The notes below the pieces were generated by a model, which was given only the letters and a program-made list of their open reading frames with translations, made no database searches and was not told where the DNA came from. A DNA stretch of 64,000 nucleotides from CAMFLJ01 sp965279255 (GTDB lineage: Bacteria > Actinomycetota > Acidimicrobiia > Acidimicrobiales > Acidimicrobilacustridaceae): contig OZ257146.1 in the NCBI GenBank assembly GCA_965279255.1, forward strand, positions 3,720,001 to 3,784,000, in the 5' to 3' direction. Positions 50,518-59,003 of this stretch are shown piece by piece. The translations under genes and the position numbers were made by a program. The stretch's first letter is position 1, and the number at the start of each line of letters is the position of its first letter.

Positions 50518-53253
50518 CTACCCATCGTCGCCTGCACTGCGGTCGAGCACGGCGGCCAGCTCGGCCCGGGAGGACACCCCGAGCTTGGTGTACACGTTCT
50601 GCAGGTGGTTGTTCACCGTGCGCACCGAGAGGAACAGGCGCTCGGCGATCTCCTTGCTCTGCACACCCGACGCGGCCAGCACGGCCACCTCGCGCTCGCG
50701 TGCGGTGAGCGGAACGACCGCGTCGGTCGGCAGCTGCACGGCGGAGCGGGCCCCCTCGCAGCGGTCGAGGCACGCGGCGGCCCGCACGGCCAGGCCGTTG
50801 GCAGTGCGCTGATCGCCTCGGGCCCGGACCAGGTCGGCGGCTGCGGCGTACGCCTCACCGGCGGAGAGCAGGCACCCGACGGCCTCGAGCTGCTCGGCGG
50901 CTGACGCCAGCGCCGTGGGGTCGCCCGCCGCGCTCGCCACGGCGTGGGCGTGCCGGGCCTGCACGAGGGCGCTGTCGCTGTCGGCGGCCACGGCCCCCAT
51001 GCGCTCGACGACGGCACCGGCCCCACCGAGACGGGCGATCTCGTGGCCGAGCCACACCTCGGCGGTGCGGTGCCCGGTGGCGGCGGCGAGGTCGGCGCCC
51101 TCGAGCAGGATCGCCCGCGCGTCGGCCAGGCGGCCGTCGGCGGCGGCGTGCCAGGCCGCGCCGATGCAGCGCTCGGGCACGGTGAAACCGAACCGCCCCG
51201 GGAACGACGCGGCGGCGGCGATCGACTCGCGGGCCGTCTCGAGGTCACCGACCGCGGCCGCGGCGGCGGCCAGGCCGGTGAGGGCCACGGCCCGCTGCCC
51301 GAGCCAGCCCGTGGCGGCGGTGACCGACAGCGCCTCGCGGTACCAGCGCTGGGCGGTGCGCACCCGACCTGAGGTCAGAGCGATGCGACCGAGGTTCAGC
51401 GCGAACCAGGTCTGGCCCATCGTCGACCGGGCCTGGACGGAGGCGGCATGACCGGCGAGGCACACCTCCTCGGCCTCGGCCAGCAGGCCACCTTCCTGCT
51501 GGGCGCCGCACAGCGTGAGCAGATGGGCGATCTGGGTCTCGCCGCCCGCCCGACCACCGAGTGAGGTGTTGAGGGCGTGGGCCCGCTCGGCGATCTCGAC
51601 GGCCTCGCCGGTGTGGCCGAGGAACGAGGTGATCATCACACCCGGGTTGGCCCAGCTGACGTAGCGGGCGGCCGAGGTCGGGTCGTCGTCGACCACGTCG
51701 GGCGGGTCGCCGAGGGCCGCGGCGGCGGCGTCGATGTCGCCGCCGTAGACCTCGAGCATGGCCAGCCACGTGCGCAGCTGGGCCAGCACGGCGTCGTCGG
51801 CGCCGGCCTCGGTGGCCGCGGTCAGCTTCCCCCGTGCGATGGCCAGCGCATCGTCGGGCCGGAGCAGGCCGAACACCAGGTTGAGGGTCCGGACCACCAG
51901 GGCCCGCAGCCGGTCGGCGTCGGTGCCGTCGAAGCCGTCGGCCGCGGCGAAGAGCGCCTCGGCCTCCTCCCAGCGGGCGAGCTCGAAGAGCGCCTCGCCA
52001 CACAGGATGGCGGTGGTCACGGTGGGCCGGGCCCGGTGGCAGGCGTCGCCCAGGCGCAGGGTGAGCTCGAAGTCCTCGGACATGCGGGCCAGGTGGGCCG
52101 CGGTCTCGAGCAGGCCGGGCTCGACGGCGCGGCCGCCCTCGAGGCGCCAGCTGGCGATCTGCAGGGCGTCACCCGGCCGCACACCGGCCCAGGCCTCCAC
52201 CCGGTCGGCGTGCTGCACGAGGATCGACCTCCGCCGGAGGGCCGGGACACCGTGGCGGAGCGTCTCGCCGAACAGGGGGTGGGTGAGCCGGATCACCTCG
52301 GGATCTCCGGGCCGGTCGGGTAGCACCAGCTCGATGAGCTCGTCGGCCTCCAGCGCCTCGAGCACGTCGAACGAGGCGACCTGGACGAGCAGGTCGAGGG
52401 GCACGGCCCCGACGACCGCCAGCAGCTCGAGCGCGGTGCGGCTGGCCTCGTCGAGGCGGGCGAGACGACCCTCGAACAGCTCGGCCACCCGCTGGGCGTG
52501 GGGGAGGGGCCCGTCGAGGCGCCAGACCCCGTCGACCAGCGCCAGGGCCCCGGTGTCGGTGGCGGTGCGCACCAGCTCGCGCAGGAAGAGCGGGTTGCCC
52601 TCCGCCGCCTGGCGCAGCTCCAGGGCCGCCCGGCTGTCGAGCGGGGCACCGAGGGCGAGGTGGAGCAAGGTGTCGACGGCCTCGGGCCCGAGCGGGCCGA
52701 GGTCGAGGCGGCGGAGGCGATCGCTGCGCCACAGCACCTCGAGCGCGTCGGGCACCGGCTCTCCGGTGCGGACGGTGAGCACCAGGGCGACCGAGCCGTC
52801 CTGGACGAGCTGGGTGAGCAGCGTCAGCGACACCGCGTCGAGCAGGTGGGCGTCGTCGACGTGGACCACGAGGCGGCCGGCGGTGGGGGCCAGCGACTGC
52901 CGGGCGAGGGCGAGCAGCCGCACGGCGTCGAGGCCACCCTGGCCGCCACCGGTGCTCTCGGTGAGCACGACGTCGGGCGGCAGGAGGTGGGCCAGCGCGC
53001 CGAGGGGCACCGACGCCACGGTGGCGCTGGCCACCGCGCTGGCGGTGGGGTGGCCCTGGGCAGCGACCTCGGCCAGGAGCTCCTGGGCCAGGCGGGTCTT
53101 GCCCATCCCGGGCCCGCCGGCGATGAGCACGCCGCTCGACGACGGGTCGGTGACCGCAGACGCGGCGACGTCGAGATCGACCCGTCGGCCCACGAAGGGC
53201 CACCGGTCGAGGACCGCTCCCGAGGAGCCCGCGCTCCCTGCCGCCGAAGGCAT
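50518..53253 (-). CDS. large ATP-binding LuxR-family (LAL) regulator
   Basis: 911 residues. About 18-45 and on: FVGRR then Walker A GGPGMGKTR and Walker B-like LVVHVDDAHLLD, an AAA16/STAND ATPase. The middle (about 330-800) is helical, TPR-like repeats. The last 65 residues are a LuxR HTH: LTAREREVAVLAASGVQSKEIAERLFLSVRTVNNHLQNVYTKLGVSSR. LAL proteins are positive regulators sensing maltotriose-like or other ligands. Possible targets are the globin gene downstream or the divergent small-protein genes; palindromes lie in the shared upstream region. Confidence 0.92.
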   Translation of the reverse strand: MPSAAGSAGSSGAVLDRWPFVGRRVDLDVAASAVTDPSSSGVLIAGGPGMGKTRLAQELLAEVAAQGHPTASAVASATVASVPLGALAHLLPPDVVLTESTGGGQGGLDAVRLLALARQSLAPTAGRLVVHVDDAHLLDAVSLTLLTQLVQDGSVALVLTVRTGEPVPDALEVLWRSDRLRRLDLGPLGPEAVDTLLHLALGAPLDSRAALELRQAAEGNPLFLRELVRTATDTGALALVDGVWRLDGPLPHAQRVAELFEGRLARLDEASRTALELLAVVGAVPLDLLVQVASFDVLEALEADELIELVLPDRPGDPEVIRLTHPLFGETLRHGVPALRRRSILVQHADRVEAWAGVRPGDALQIASWRLEGGRAVEPGLLETAAHLARMSEDFELTLRLGDACHRARPTVTTAILCGEALFELARWEEAEALFAAADGFDGTDADRLRALVVRTLNLVFGLLRPDDALAIARGKLTAATEAGADDAVLAQLRTWLAMLEVYGGDIDAAAAALGDPPDVVDDDPTSAARYVSWANPGVMITSFLGHTGEAVEIAERAHALNTSLGGRAGGETQIAHLLTLCGAQQEGGLLAEAEEVCLAGHAASVQARSTMGQTWFALNLGRIALTSGRVRTAQRWYREALSVTAATGWLGQRAVALTGLAAAAAAVGDLETARESIAAAASFPGRFGFTVPERCIGAAWHAAADGRLADARAILLEGADLAAATGHRTAEVWLGHEIARLGGAGAVVERMGAVAADSDSALVQARHAHAVASAAGDPTALASAAEQLEAVGCLLSAGEAYAAAADLVRARGDQRTANGLAVRAAACLDRCEGARSAVQLPTDAVVPLTAREREVAVLAASGVQSKEIAERLFLSVRTVNNHLQNVYTKLGVSSRAELAAVLDRSAGDDG

Positions 53254-53310
53254 GGCGGGAGGCTAGCCGGGCGCGTTTGCCCTGGCTGGCGCCGTGCCGG
53301 TCGGCGAGCT

Positions 53311-53367
53311 GAGCATCGCGGGCCCGCGGTGCTCGTCGATGCCCACCCGAATGAGCATCGGTTGCTC
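53311..53367. promoter_or_regulatory. GAGCA/TGCTC palindromes upstream of the LAL gene
   Basis: GAGCA-N14-TGCTC with a GCGGGCCCGC centre at 53311-53334, and GAGCA-TCGGT-TGCTC at 53353-53367, between divergent genes. Shared half-sites suggest one DNA-binding protein, perhaps the LAL regulator. A TACCTT box near 53391 could drive the rightward genes. Confidence 0.45.
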
Positions 53368-53446
53368 AGGAGCCGATCGGGCTCCGTCCGTACCTTGACC
53401 CCTGTGCCCGCCACGCTGGCGGGCCACGACCGAGGGAGAAGGACCG

Positions 53447-53854
53447 ATGGGGCTTTTCAAGCAGATGAAGGACATGAAGACGATGGTCGCCGCCGCTCCG
53501 GGGCTGGTCGACCAGGCCCAGCAGATGCAGGCCAACGCCGCCGCCATGCAGGGCACCCAGGGCGCCGCCTACGCCGGCGCCGGCGTGCCCGGTGGCGCCT
53601 ACGTGCCGGGCACCGTCGACGGCCCGGTCCTCGACCCGATCAACGGCATCTCCCTCGAGGAGTACGCCCGCATCGCCAAGACCATCGGTGAGCAGCGCCT
53701 CGACCAGGCCGGCACCGAGGCCCTCGTGCAGCGCATCGGCCACAGCGTCGCCGACTGGCAGGGCGCCTACGACGGCTGGAACGAGCGCTTCAAGGGCAAC
53801 ACCGCCCTGTCGGTGCAGTTCGGCACGATCTACCAGTCCGCCCAGAGCTACTGA
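53447..53854 (+). CDS. small protein of unknown function (MGLFK type)
   Basis: 135 residues. Amphipathic N-terminus MGLFKQMKDMKTMVAAAPGLVDQAQQM, a Gly/Ala/Tyr-rich flexible middle (AAYAGAGVPGGAYVPG), then a compact helical C-terminal half (SLEEYARIAKTIGEQ). No signal peptide, membrane helix or catalytic motif. AGGGAGAAGGA precedes the ATG. The next gene begins one base after its stop and has a similar first five residues, so they probably work together; function not known. Confidence 0.7.
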   Translation: MGLFKQMKDMKTMVAAAPGLVDQAQQMQANAAAMQGTQGAAYAGAGVPGGAYVPGTVDGPVLDPINGISLEEYARIAKTIGEQRLDQAGTEALVQRIGHSVADWQGAYDGWNERFKGNTALSVQFGTIYQSAQSY

Positions 53855-53855
53855 G

Positions 53856-54248
53856 ATGGGGTTCTTCAAGGACGTCGTCACGCTGACCAAGCAGGGGAAC
53901 GAGATCAACCGCAACCGCGACGTGGGCGCGGAGATGGCTGCGGCCAGCGCGGCCATGACCCAGGCCAACCAGTTCATGGCCGACCAGGCGGCGGCGACCC
54001 GCCTGGCGTCGGCGCCCCGGGCGTCGATGCAGGTCCTCGCCGCCCGTGACACCGGCATGGTCGTGAACATGCAGGCCGTGATCGAGCTCGACCTGCTGGT
54101 CCAGCCCGACGGCGGCGTGCCCTTCCCGGCCACCGTCCGCCAGCTGGTCCCCGCTGCCGGCCTCGGGCGGGTCGTGCCCGGGTCCACGTTGATCGGGAAG
54201 GCCGATCCGGCCGACCCCACGACGGTCCTGATCGACTGGACCGCCTGA
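53856..54248 (+). CDS. small protein of unknown function (MGFFK type)
   Basis: 130 residues. N-terminus MGFFKDVVTLTKQGNEINRNRDVGAEM echoes its neighbour. Residues about 25-60 are an Ala/Met-rich helix. The C-terminal 70 residues form a beta-rich domain (MVVNMQAVIELDLLVQPDG, then VPGSTLIGKADPADP) resembling actinobacterial proteins where a similar GSxxxxxxDP segment recurs. No motif gives a function. Immediately downstream of its partner gene; a strong hairpin follows. Confidence 0.7.
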   Translation: MGFFKDVVTLTKQGNEINRNRDVGAEMAAASAAMTQANQFMADQAAATRLASAPRASMQVLAARDTGMVVNMQAVIELDLLVQPDGGVPFPATVRQLVPAAGLGRVVPGSTLIGKADPADPTTVLIDWTA

Positions 54249-54264
54249 CCTCCCCACCCTCGGT

Positions 54265-54293
54265 GGCTCCCGCGGCGCCCCGCCGCGGGAGCC
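54265..54293. terminator. hairpin after the MG(L/F)FK gene pair
   Basis: GGCTCCCGCGG and CCGCGGGAGCC, 11-bp perfect arms, 7-base loop, 17 bases after the stop. GC-rich terminator without a U-run. The following 180 bases show no gene and lead into the peptidase promoter. Confidence 0.6.
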
Positions 54294-54472
54294 GGGGTGG
54301 GCGGGGTCCTGGTGTGGGGTCGTGTGGTCTGGGGTCGGGCTGGGGCCCGAGGCGCGGATTTCCCCTCCGGTCGATGCCGCGACCTGCCGATGTTTGTGTC
54401 CAGTGCGGCACCAGGCGCCAACTGGTGTCTGCCCCACGGATCCTCGTCCGCACCGCACCGAAGGCAGTTCCC

Positions 54473-55582
54473 ATGAGCCCCCAGCCCTCACCCGCAACCG
54501 TCGCCCCCGCGAAGCGCCCCTCCCGTCGGGGCGCACGTTCGCGTCGTGGTCTGTTGGTCGTCGTCGCCCTCGCCGCGCTCCTCGCCCTGCTGGGCGCGTC
54601 GTGCAAGCAGCTCGACCCCAACAACCGGGCCGCGGTCGTTCCCGGCGTCACCAACGGCAACCTGCCGATGGCGTACCTGGCGTCGACCACGAGCGGCTGC
54701 AAGGTCTACGACGAGTCGATCAACTCGCTCAACGCGATGGTCGCCCAGGCGGCCAAGGACGGCGTGAACCTCAAGCCGATCAGCTGCTACCGCGACTACG
54801 CCGGCCAGGTCGCCGCCCGCGACGAGTGGTGCAACAAGGGCGCCTGCCAGATGGCCGCCGTGCCCGGCACCTCGAACCACGGCTGGGGCAAGGCCATCGA
54901 CTTCCGTGACCAGTCCGGCGAGCTCACCTTCGACAGCGCCGGCTACGCCTGGCTCAAGACCTGGGCCGGCTACTACGGCTGGATCCACCCGAAGGGCATG
55001 GAGCAGGACGGCCCGGTGCCCGAGGCATGGCACTGGGAGTGGATCGGTGACGGCGGCAAGATGTTCCTCGGCGAGTACTTCGGCATCGGCAACGCCCCGC
55101 TGGCCTCACCCCGAGGCCTCCCGTTCGGCAACCTCGAGTCGGTCACCGTGAGCGGCGACGTCCTCTCGGTCGCCGGCTGGGCGATCGACCCCGACCAGGT
55201 CGCGTCGATCCCGGTGCACGTGTACATCGACGACGCGAGCGTCGCCATCACCGCCAACGTCAAGCGGCCCGACGTCAACGACGCCTTCCCGCTCTACGCC
55301 GGCGCCCAGCACGGCTTCGAGGCCTCGTTCTCGATCCCCCCGGGCGAGCACACGGTGTGCGCGTACGCCATCAACGTGTCCGGCACCGGCTTCAACGTGA
55401 AGCTGGGCTGCGTCACCGTGACGGTGCCCGACCCGGCCGCATCGTCCACGGCGGGCCCGGTCACCACGACGACCACAGCGCCGGCGGCCCCGACCGCGGT
55501 GGCCCCGACCACGTCGACCGTGGCCCCCGCGACGTCGACCACCTCGGTCCCGGCTCAAGCAGCCGGCTCGCCGACCCGATGA
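54473..55582 (+). CDS. VanY/M15-type D,D-carboxypeptidase lipoprotein
   Basis: 369 residues. Signal segment with basic start (RRGARSRRGLL), hydrophobic core and lipobox LLGAS-C near residues 39-43, so probably membrane-anchored. M15B peptidase domain about 65-210: zinc ligands in SNHGWGKAIDF (H...D) and EAWHWEW (H); trims terminal D-Ala from peptidoglycan or stem peptides. Then a beta-sandwich-like domain (about 220-320) and a Thr/Pro/Ala-rich tail, as in cell-wall-exposed proteins. ATG 54473 is chosen because it begins the signal sequence; the frame upstream is open but noncoding-like. Confidence 0.88.
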   Translation: MSPQPSPATVAPAKRPSRRGARSRRGLLVVVALAALLALLGASCKQLDPNNRAAVVPGVTNGNLPMAYLASTTSGCKVYDESINSLNAMVAQAAKDGVNLKPISCYRDYAGQVAARDEWCNKGACQMAAVPGTSNHGWGKAIDFRDQSGELTFDSAGYAWLKTWAGYYGWIHPKGMEQDGPVPEAWHWEWIGDGGKMFLGEYFGIGNAPLASPRGLPFGNLESVTVSGDVLSVAGWAIDPDQVASIPVHVYIDDASVAITANVKRPDVNDAFPLYAGAQHGFEASFSIPPGEHTVCAYAINVSGTGFNVKLGCVTVTVPDPAASSTAGPVTTTTTAPAAPTAVAPTTSTVAPATSTTSVPAQAAGSPTR

Positions 55583-55588
55583 TCGGAC

Positions 55589-56494
55589 ATGTCCCAGATG
55601 ACGATGGCCGACACCACGGGCGCTGACGGAGCCCCTCCCGGCGAGCCGCCGGCGGATGCCGGCGACGGGCCTTCGGGCCCCGCGCCCACCCGACGCCACC
55701 GCACCCTCTGGCGGGTGCTGATCGGCCTCGGCGTCGTGGTGGTGCTGGTGATCGGCGCTGGCGCGGCCTGGTGGTTCTTCGGTCGCGAGGAGGCCCGTCC
55801 CGTCAGCAGCGACGCCGCCCTGCAGCAGTTCCGTGAGTCCGGCGCGACCGGCGCGGAGGGTGACGGCCGTCCGGCACTGGGTGTGTACTCCGCGGTGGCG
55901 ACCGGCAGCGAGGACATCGGGATCCCCGGCCTCACGGAGTCGTTCGGCCCGGAGGCGCCCGTCACGGTGACCCACGGCGACGGCGGCTGCTTCACCTACC
56001 GCGCCGATCTCAACAACCACCACTGGCGCAGCTGGACCTTCTGCCCGACGAGCGACGCCACCTTCGCCCTGCGGTCGGCGGACACCGCCACCGTCCGGAA
56101 CGCTCCCGGCCTCGACGTCGACAGCCTCACCACCTACACCTGCCAGACACCCGTGCCCTACCTGTGGCCCGATCCGGCCGTCGGCCAGACCCGCGCCGGT
56201 TCGTGCACCGGCACCTCCGACACCATCAGCGGCCTCACCGGCGACGCCGGGAGCGTCGAGGTCCTCGAGCTCGGCACCCTCACCATCGACGGCACCGAGG
56301 TGGCGGTCGTCCACCTCCGCAGCACCGACACCTTCACCGATGCCCAGACCGGCACCGAGGTCGACGAGTGGTGGCTCGACGCCCGCACCGGCCTGCCGTT
56401 GAAGCTGGTCATCGACGCCGACCTCAACAGCAGCGTCGGCGACTACATCGAGAAGGGCACGCTCGAGCTGACCACCCTCACGCCGGCCACCTGA
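55589..56494 (+). CDS. membrane-anchored protein with extracytoplasmic domain
   Basis: 301 residues: a Gly/Pro/Asp-rich N-terminal tail (about 1-38), a membrane helix (about 43-66, LIGLGVVVVLVIGAGAAWWFF), then a roughly 230-residue exported domain with cysteines in GGCFTY, TFCPTS, TCQTP and GSCTG that could form disulfides. Starts six bases after the VanY-like stop, so likely co-transcribed and possibly a cell-wall partner. No family recognised. Confidence 0.65.
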   Translation: MSQMTMADTTGADGAPPGEPPADAGDGPSGPAPTRRHRTLWRVLIGLGVVVVLVIGAGAAWWFFGREEARPVSSDAALQQFRESGATGAEGDGRPALGVYSAVATGSEDIGIPGLTESFGPEAPVTVTHGDGGCFTYRADLNNHHWRSWTFCPTSDATFALRSADTATVRNAPGLDVDSLTTYTCQTPVPYLWPDPAVGQTRAGSCTGTSDTISGLTGDAGSVEVLELGTLTIDGTEVAVVHLRSTDTFTDAQTGTEVDEWWLDARTGLPLKLVIDADLNSSVGDYIEKGTLELTTLTPAT

Positions 56495-56528
56495 CCCGAC
56501 CGGCCGATCTCGCCGGCCCTCGATGCCG

Positions 56529-57107
56529 TCAGCGGCGGCTGGGATGCAGGGCGCGTGCGGCGGCGGCGCTGTCGACGGCGACCGCAGGCTGCTCGGCGGC
56601 CAGGCCCTCGATGACCACGGCGACGCCGGGGTCGTCGGTGAGGTGGTAGCCCATGGCCGCGAGCGGCGGTGAGTAGACGTGGATGCTGGTGGCGAGCTCG
56701 TCGCCGGCGTTGAAGACCTCGTGGACGTCGCCCGGGCCCAGCTCGCTGATGTCGCCGGGCTCGAGGCGGCGGGGTGACCGGCCACGGGCCCGCTCGGTGA
56801 GGCGGCCCTCGGTGACGACCACCACGCCCGACGAGCCGCCGTGGTCGTGCAGGCTGACGCCCTGGCCCGTGGTCCAGCCGATCACCCACACCTCGTAGGC
56901 GTCGGTGGCGAGGAGCCGGATGGGCCGCCGCTCGGCCTCGTCGTGGTGGACGTGCTGGGACCAGAGGTCGTGGGCCGACGCGATGCCACAGGCGATGTCG
57001 AGCATGGTGGCCCGGTCGAGGGTCTCGACGGGCTGCTCGGTCGCATGGTGATCGACATCGGTCGCGGCCATGGCGGTGGCCTCCAGGGTTGGCGAGGGAG
57101 CGGTCAT
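56529..57107 (-). CDS. cysteine-dioxygenase-like cupin
   Basis: 192 residues from ATG 57107 (GGAG upstream; ATG 57071 also possible). Cupin motif 1 VSLHDHGGSSGVVVVTEG carries the HxH pair for iron, motif 2 GDVHEVFNAGDELATSIHVYSPPL the third His. This resembles bacterial cysteine dioxygenase/3-mercaptopropionate dioxygenase (Cys to cysteine sulfinate). A TACCCT box lies just upstream. Divergent from a TauD-type dioxygenase with shared TTGGTC sites, fitting a sulfur-compound function for both. Confidence 0.82.
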   Translation of the reverse strand: MTAPSPTLEATAMAATDVDHHATEQPVETLDRATMLDIACGIASAHDLWSQHVHHDEAERRPIRLLATDAYEVWVIGWTTGQGVSLHDHGGSSGVVVVTEGRLTERARGRSPRRLEPGDISELGPGDVHEVFNAGDELATSIHVYSPPLAAMGYHLTDDPGVAVVIEGLAAEQPAVAVDSAAAARALHPSRR

Positions 57108-57137
57108 CGCTCCGGGACGGCTCAGGGTAGCCAAAAC

Positions 57138-57226
57138 CCGACCAACTTGGTCAAGTATTAATCCGGGCCGGGGGTGGCGTGGGCCAGAATCATGACTACA
57201 TTGGTCGGTAATTCACCCATGGTGAA
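57138..57226. promoter_or_regulatory. shared control region of cupin and TauD-type genes
   Basis: GACCAACTTGGTC is a perfect palindrome at 57140-57152. Its arm CCGACCAA (57138-57145) is mirrored by TTGGTCGG at 57201-57208, and TTCACC-CAT-GGTGAA follows at 57212-57226. The first lies over the cupin -35 region, the second over the TACATT box of the TauD gene. Confidence 0.55.
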
Positions 57227-57262
57227 CGAGCTACCGCATCACTCCCGTCGTCGAGGTCCGTC

Positions 57263-58150
57263 ATGAGCGTCGCCACCGCCACCCCTGCCATCACCGCCAG
57301 CGTGGTCCCGCTGACGAGCACGCTCGGGGCCGAGGTCGTGGGCCTCGACCTGGGCGCTCCCCTCGACGAGGCCACGGTCGCCTGGCTCCGCGCCGTGCTC
57401 CTCGACCACAAGGCGCTGTTCTTCCGCGACCAGCACCTGACCCCCACCGAGCAGGTCGCCTTCTCCCGCACGCTCGGTGAGCTCACGCCGGCGCACCCCC
57501 TCGCCGGCGGCCTCGACGACGACCACCCCGAGGTGCTGGTGCTCGACAGCTCGGCCTACACCCTGGGCCTCGGCCGTCGCACCGAGAAGACGAGCTACAA
57601 CGACCGCTGGCACACCGACGTCACCTTCTCGGCCCGGCCCCCGGCCATCGCCGTGCTGTGCGCGGAGGTCATCCCGCCGTCCGGCGGCGACACCCTCTGG
57701 TGCGACCTCGAGGACGCCTACTCGGCACTGTCGCCGAAGCTGCGCGCGCTGCTCGACGACACCGTCGCCTTCCACACCGCGGTCGGCGCCTTCGGCTACT
57801 TCGAGCGCCAGGACGGCGGCCGCGCGCTGCTCGCCGACCACGACAGCATCGGGCACCCGGCGGTGCGGGTGCACCCCGAGACCGGCCGCCGGTCGCTCTT
57901 CGTCAACGAGGCCTTCACCATCTCGCTCGACGGCCTCACCGACTCGGAGAGCCAGGTGCTGCTCGAGCTCCTCTTCGCCCACGCCACCTCGCCGGAGCGC
58001 ACGGTGCGCTGGCAGTGGCAGGCCGGCGACGTCGCCGTCTGGGACAACCGCTCCACCTCGCACTTCGCCATGGCCGACTACGGCGACTCGCACCGCCGGA
58101 TGCGTCGGGTCACCGTGGCCGGCGACATCCCGGTGGGCCCCTACGGCTGA
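57263..58150 (+). CDS. TauD/TfdA-family alpha-ketoglutarate-dependent dioxygenase
   Basis: 295 residues. Iron ligands H-x-D in RWHTDVTF and the distal His in WDNRSTSHFAM; 2-oxoglutarate-binding Arg in HRRMRRVTVAGD. Close in layout to taurine dioxygenase and sulfonate/alkyl-sulfate oxygenases, which release sulfite from organosulfur compounds. ATG 57263 after GAGGTCCGTC. Divergent from a cysteine-dioxygenase-like gene. The exact substrate cannot be read from sequence; a non-sulfur herbicide-type substrate is possible for the family. Confidence 0.9.
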   Translation: MSVATATPAITASVVPLTSTLGAEVVGLDLGAPLDEATVAWLRAVLLDHKALFFRDQHLTPTEQVAFSRTLGELTPAHPLAGGLDDDHPEVLVLDSSAYTLGLGRRTEKTSYNDRWHTDVTFSARPPAIAVLCAEVIPPSGGDTLWCDLEDAYSALSPKLRALLDDTVAFHTAVGAFGYFERQDGGRALLADHDSIGHPAVRVHPETGRRSLFVNEAFTISLDGLTDSESQVLLELLFAHATSPERTVRWQWQAGDVAVWDNRSTSHFAMADYGDSHRRMRRVTVAGDIPVGPYG

Positions 58151-58174
58151 CCGCCGCGGATCCGCCGGCGATCG

Positions 58175-58996
58175 TCAGAGCCGGCGGCGCAGGAAGTCGA
58201 GCACCGCGGCGTTGGTGGCACCGGCCTGCTCGTAGTGGCAGCAGTGGCCCGCGTCGGCGATGCGGATGAGCTCGGAGCCGGCGACGGCCGCGGCCGTGGC
58301 CTCGATGAGCCACGGCAGCTGCAGGGCGTCGTCGTCGCCCACCACGAAGAGGGCGGGCACCGGGAAGGCCGAGAAGTCGCCCGGCGGGGTGGCGGCCATG
58401 AGCTGGTAGACGCCCGTGCCCCGACCGGCGTCGAGCGGCGGGAACAGCGCGGCCAGCTCGTCGCGCAGGAAGGCCAGCGCGGGTTGCTGCTCCCGGAACC
58501 GCAGCTGCTGCGGGGTGGAGCGCTCGGCCACGACGGGGTCGATTCCGGCGTCGATCTGCCCGATCATCCACCGGGCCCACTCCTGTTGGGCTGTGGTGGG
58601 AAGCCCGAAGCTGGAGCCGATCATCACCAGGCCCCGCACCCGGTCCGGACGGGTGAGGGCCAGCCGGGAGGCGTTCCACCCACCCATCGACATGCCGATC
58701 ACGACGGCGGTGTCGATCCCGAGGTGGTCCATCAGGGCCTCGGTGTCGTTGGCGAAGACGTCGAGGCCCTGCTCGGCCGCGCTCGCCGCGGCCGGGCTGC
58801 CCGGCTCGGCCTGGCCCGACAGGCCATGACCCCGCTGGTCGAAGGTGACGCACCGGAAGCCCTCGCCGACGAAGAACGGGACCTGCTGGAAGAAGTCCAC
58901 ATGGCTGAGCCCGCCCCCGTGGTTGAACAGGAGGGCCGGGCCCTCGCCGTGGTCCTCGAAGAAGAGGTCGACGCCGTTCAGGTGTGCGATCGCCAT
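58175..58996 (-). CDS. alpha/beta hydrolase
   Basis: 273 residues. Oxyanion HGGG-like NHGGGLSH near 25-32, nucleophile elbow VIGMSMGGWN (G-M-S-M-G), catalytic Asp likely in FVVGDDDAL, and His in IADAGHCCHYEQ. Closest general type: 3-oxoadipate enol-lactonase/chloroperoxidase-like hydrolases. Starts seven bases after the threonine-deaminase stop on the same strand, so it is probably co-transcribed, although no metabolic link is clear. Confidence 0.88.
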   Translation of the reverse strand: MAIAHLNGVDLFFEDHGEGPALLFNHGGGLSHVDFFQQVPFFVGEGFRCVTFDQRGHGLSGQAEPGSPAAASAAEQGLDVFANDTEALMDHLGIDTAVVIGMSMGGWNASRLALTRPDRVRGLVMIGSSFGLPTTAQQEWARWMIGQIDAGIDPVVAERSTPQQLRFREQQPALAFLRDELAALFPPLDAGRGTGVYQLMAATPPGDFSAFPVPALFVVGDDDALQLPWLIEATAAAVAGSELIRIADAGHCCHYEQAGATNAAVLDFLRRRL

Positions 58997-59003
58997 GGTG
59001 GCC

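Noticed and set aside
53404..53447. Leaderless leader peptide before the MGLFK gene (TACCTT then GTG at 53404)
   Set aside because: Its frame runs out of phase across the next gene's start and encodes nothing distinctive. The position is better read as the transcript start of a 43-base leader.
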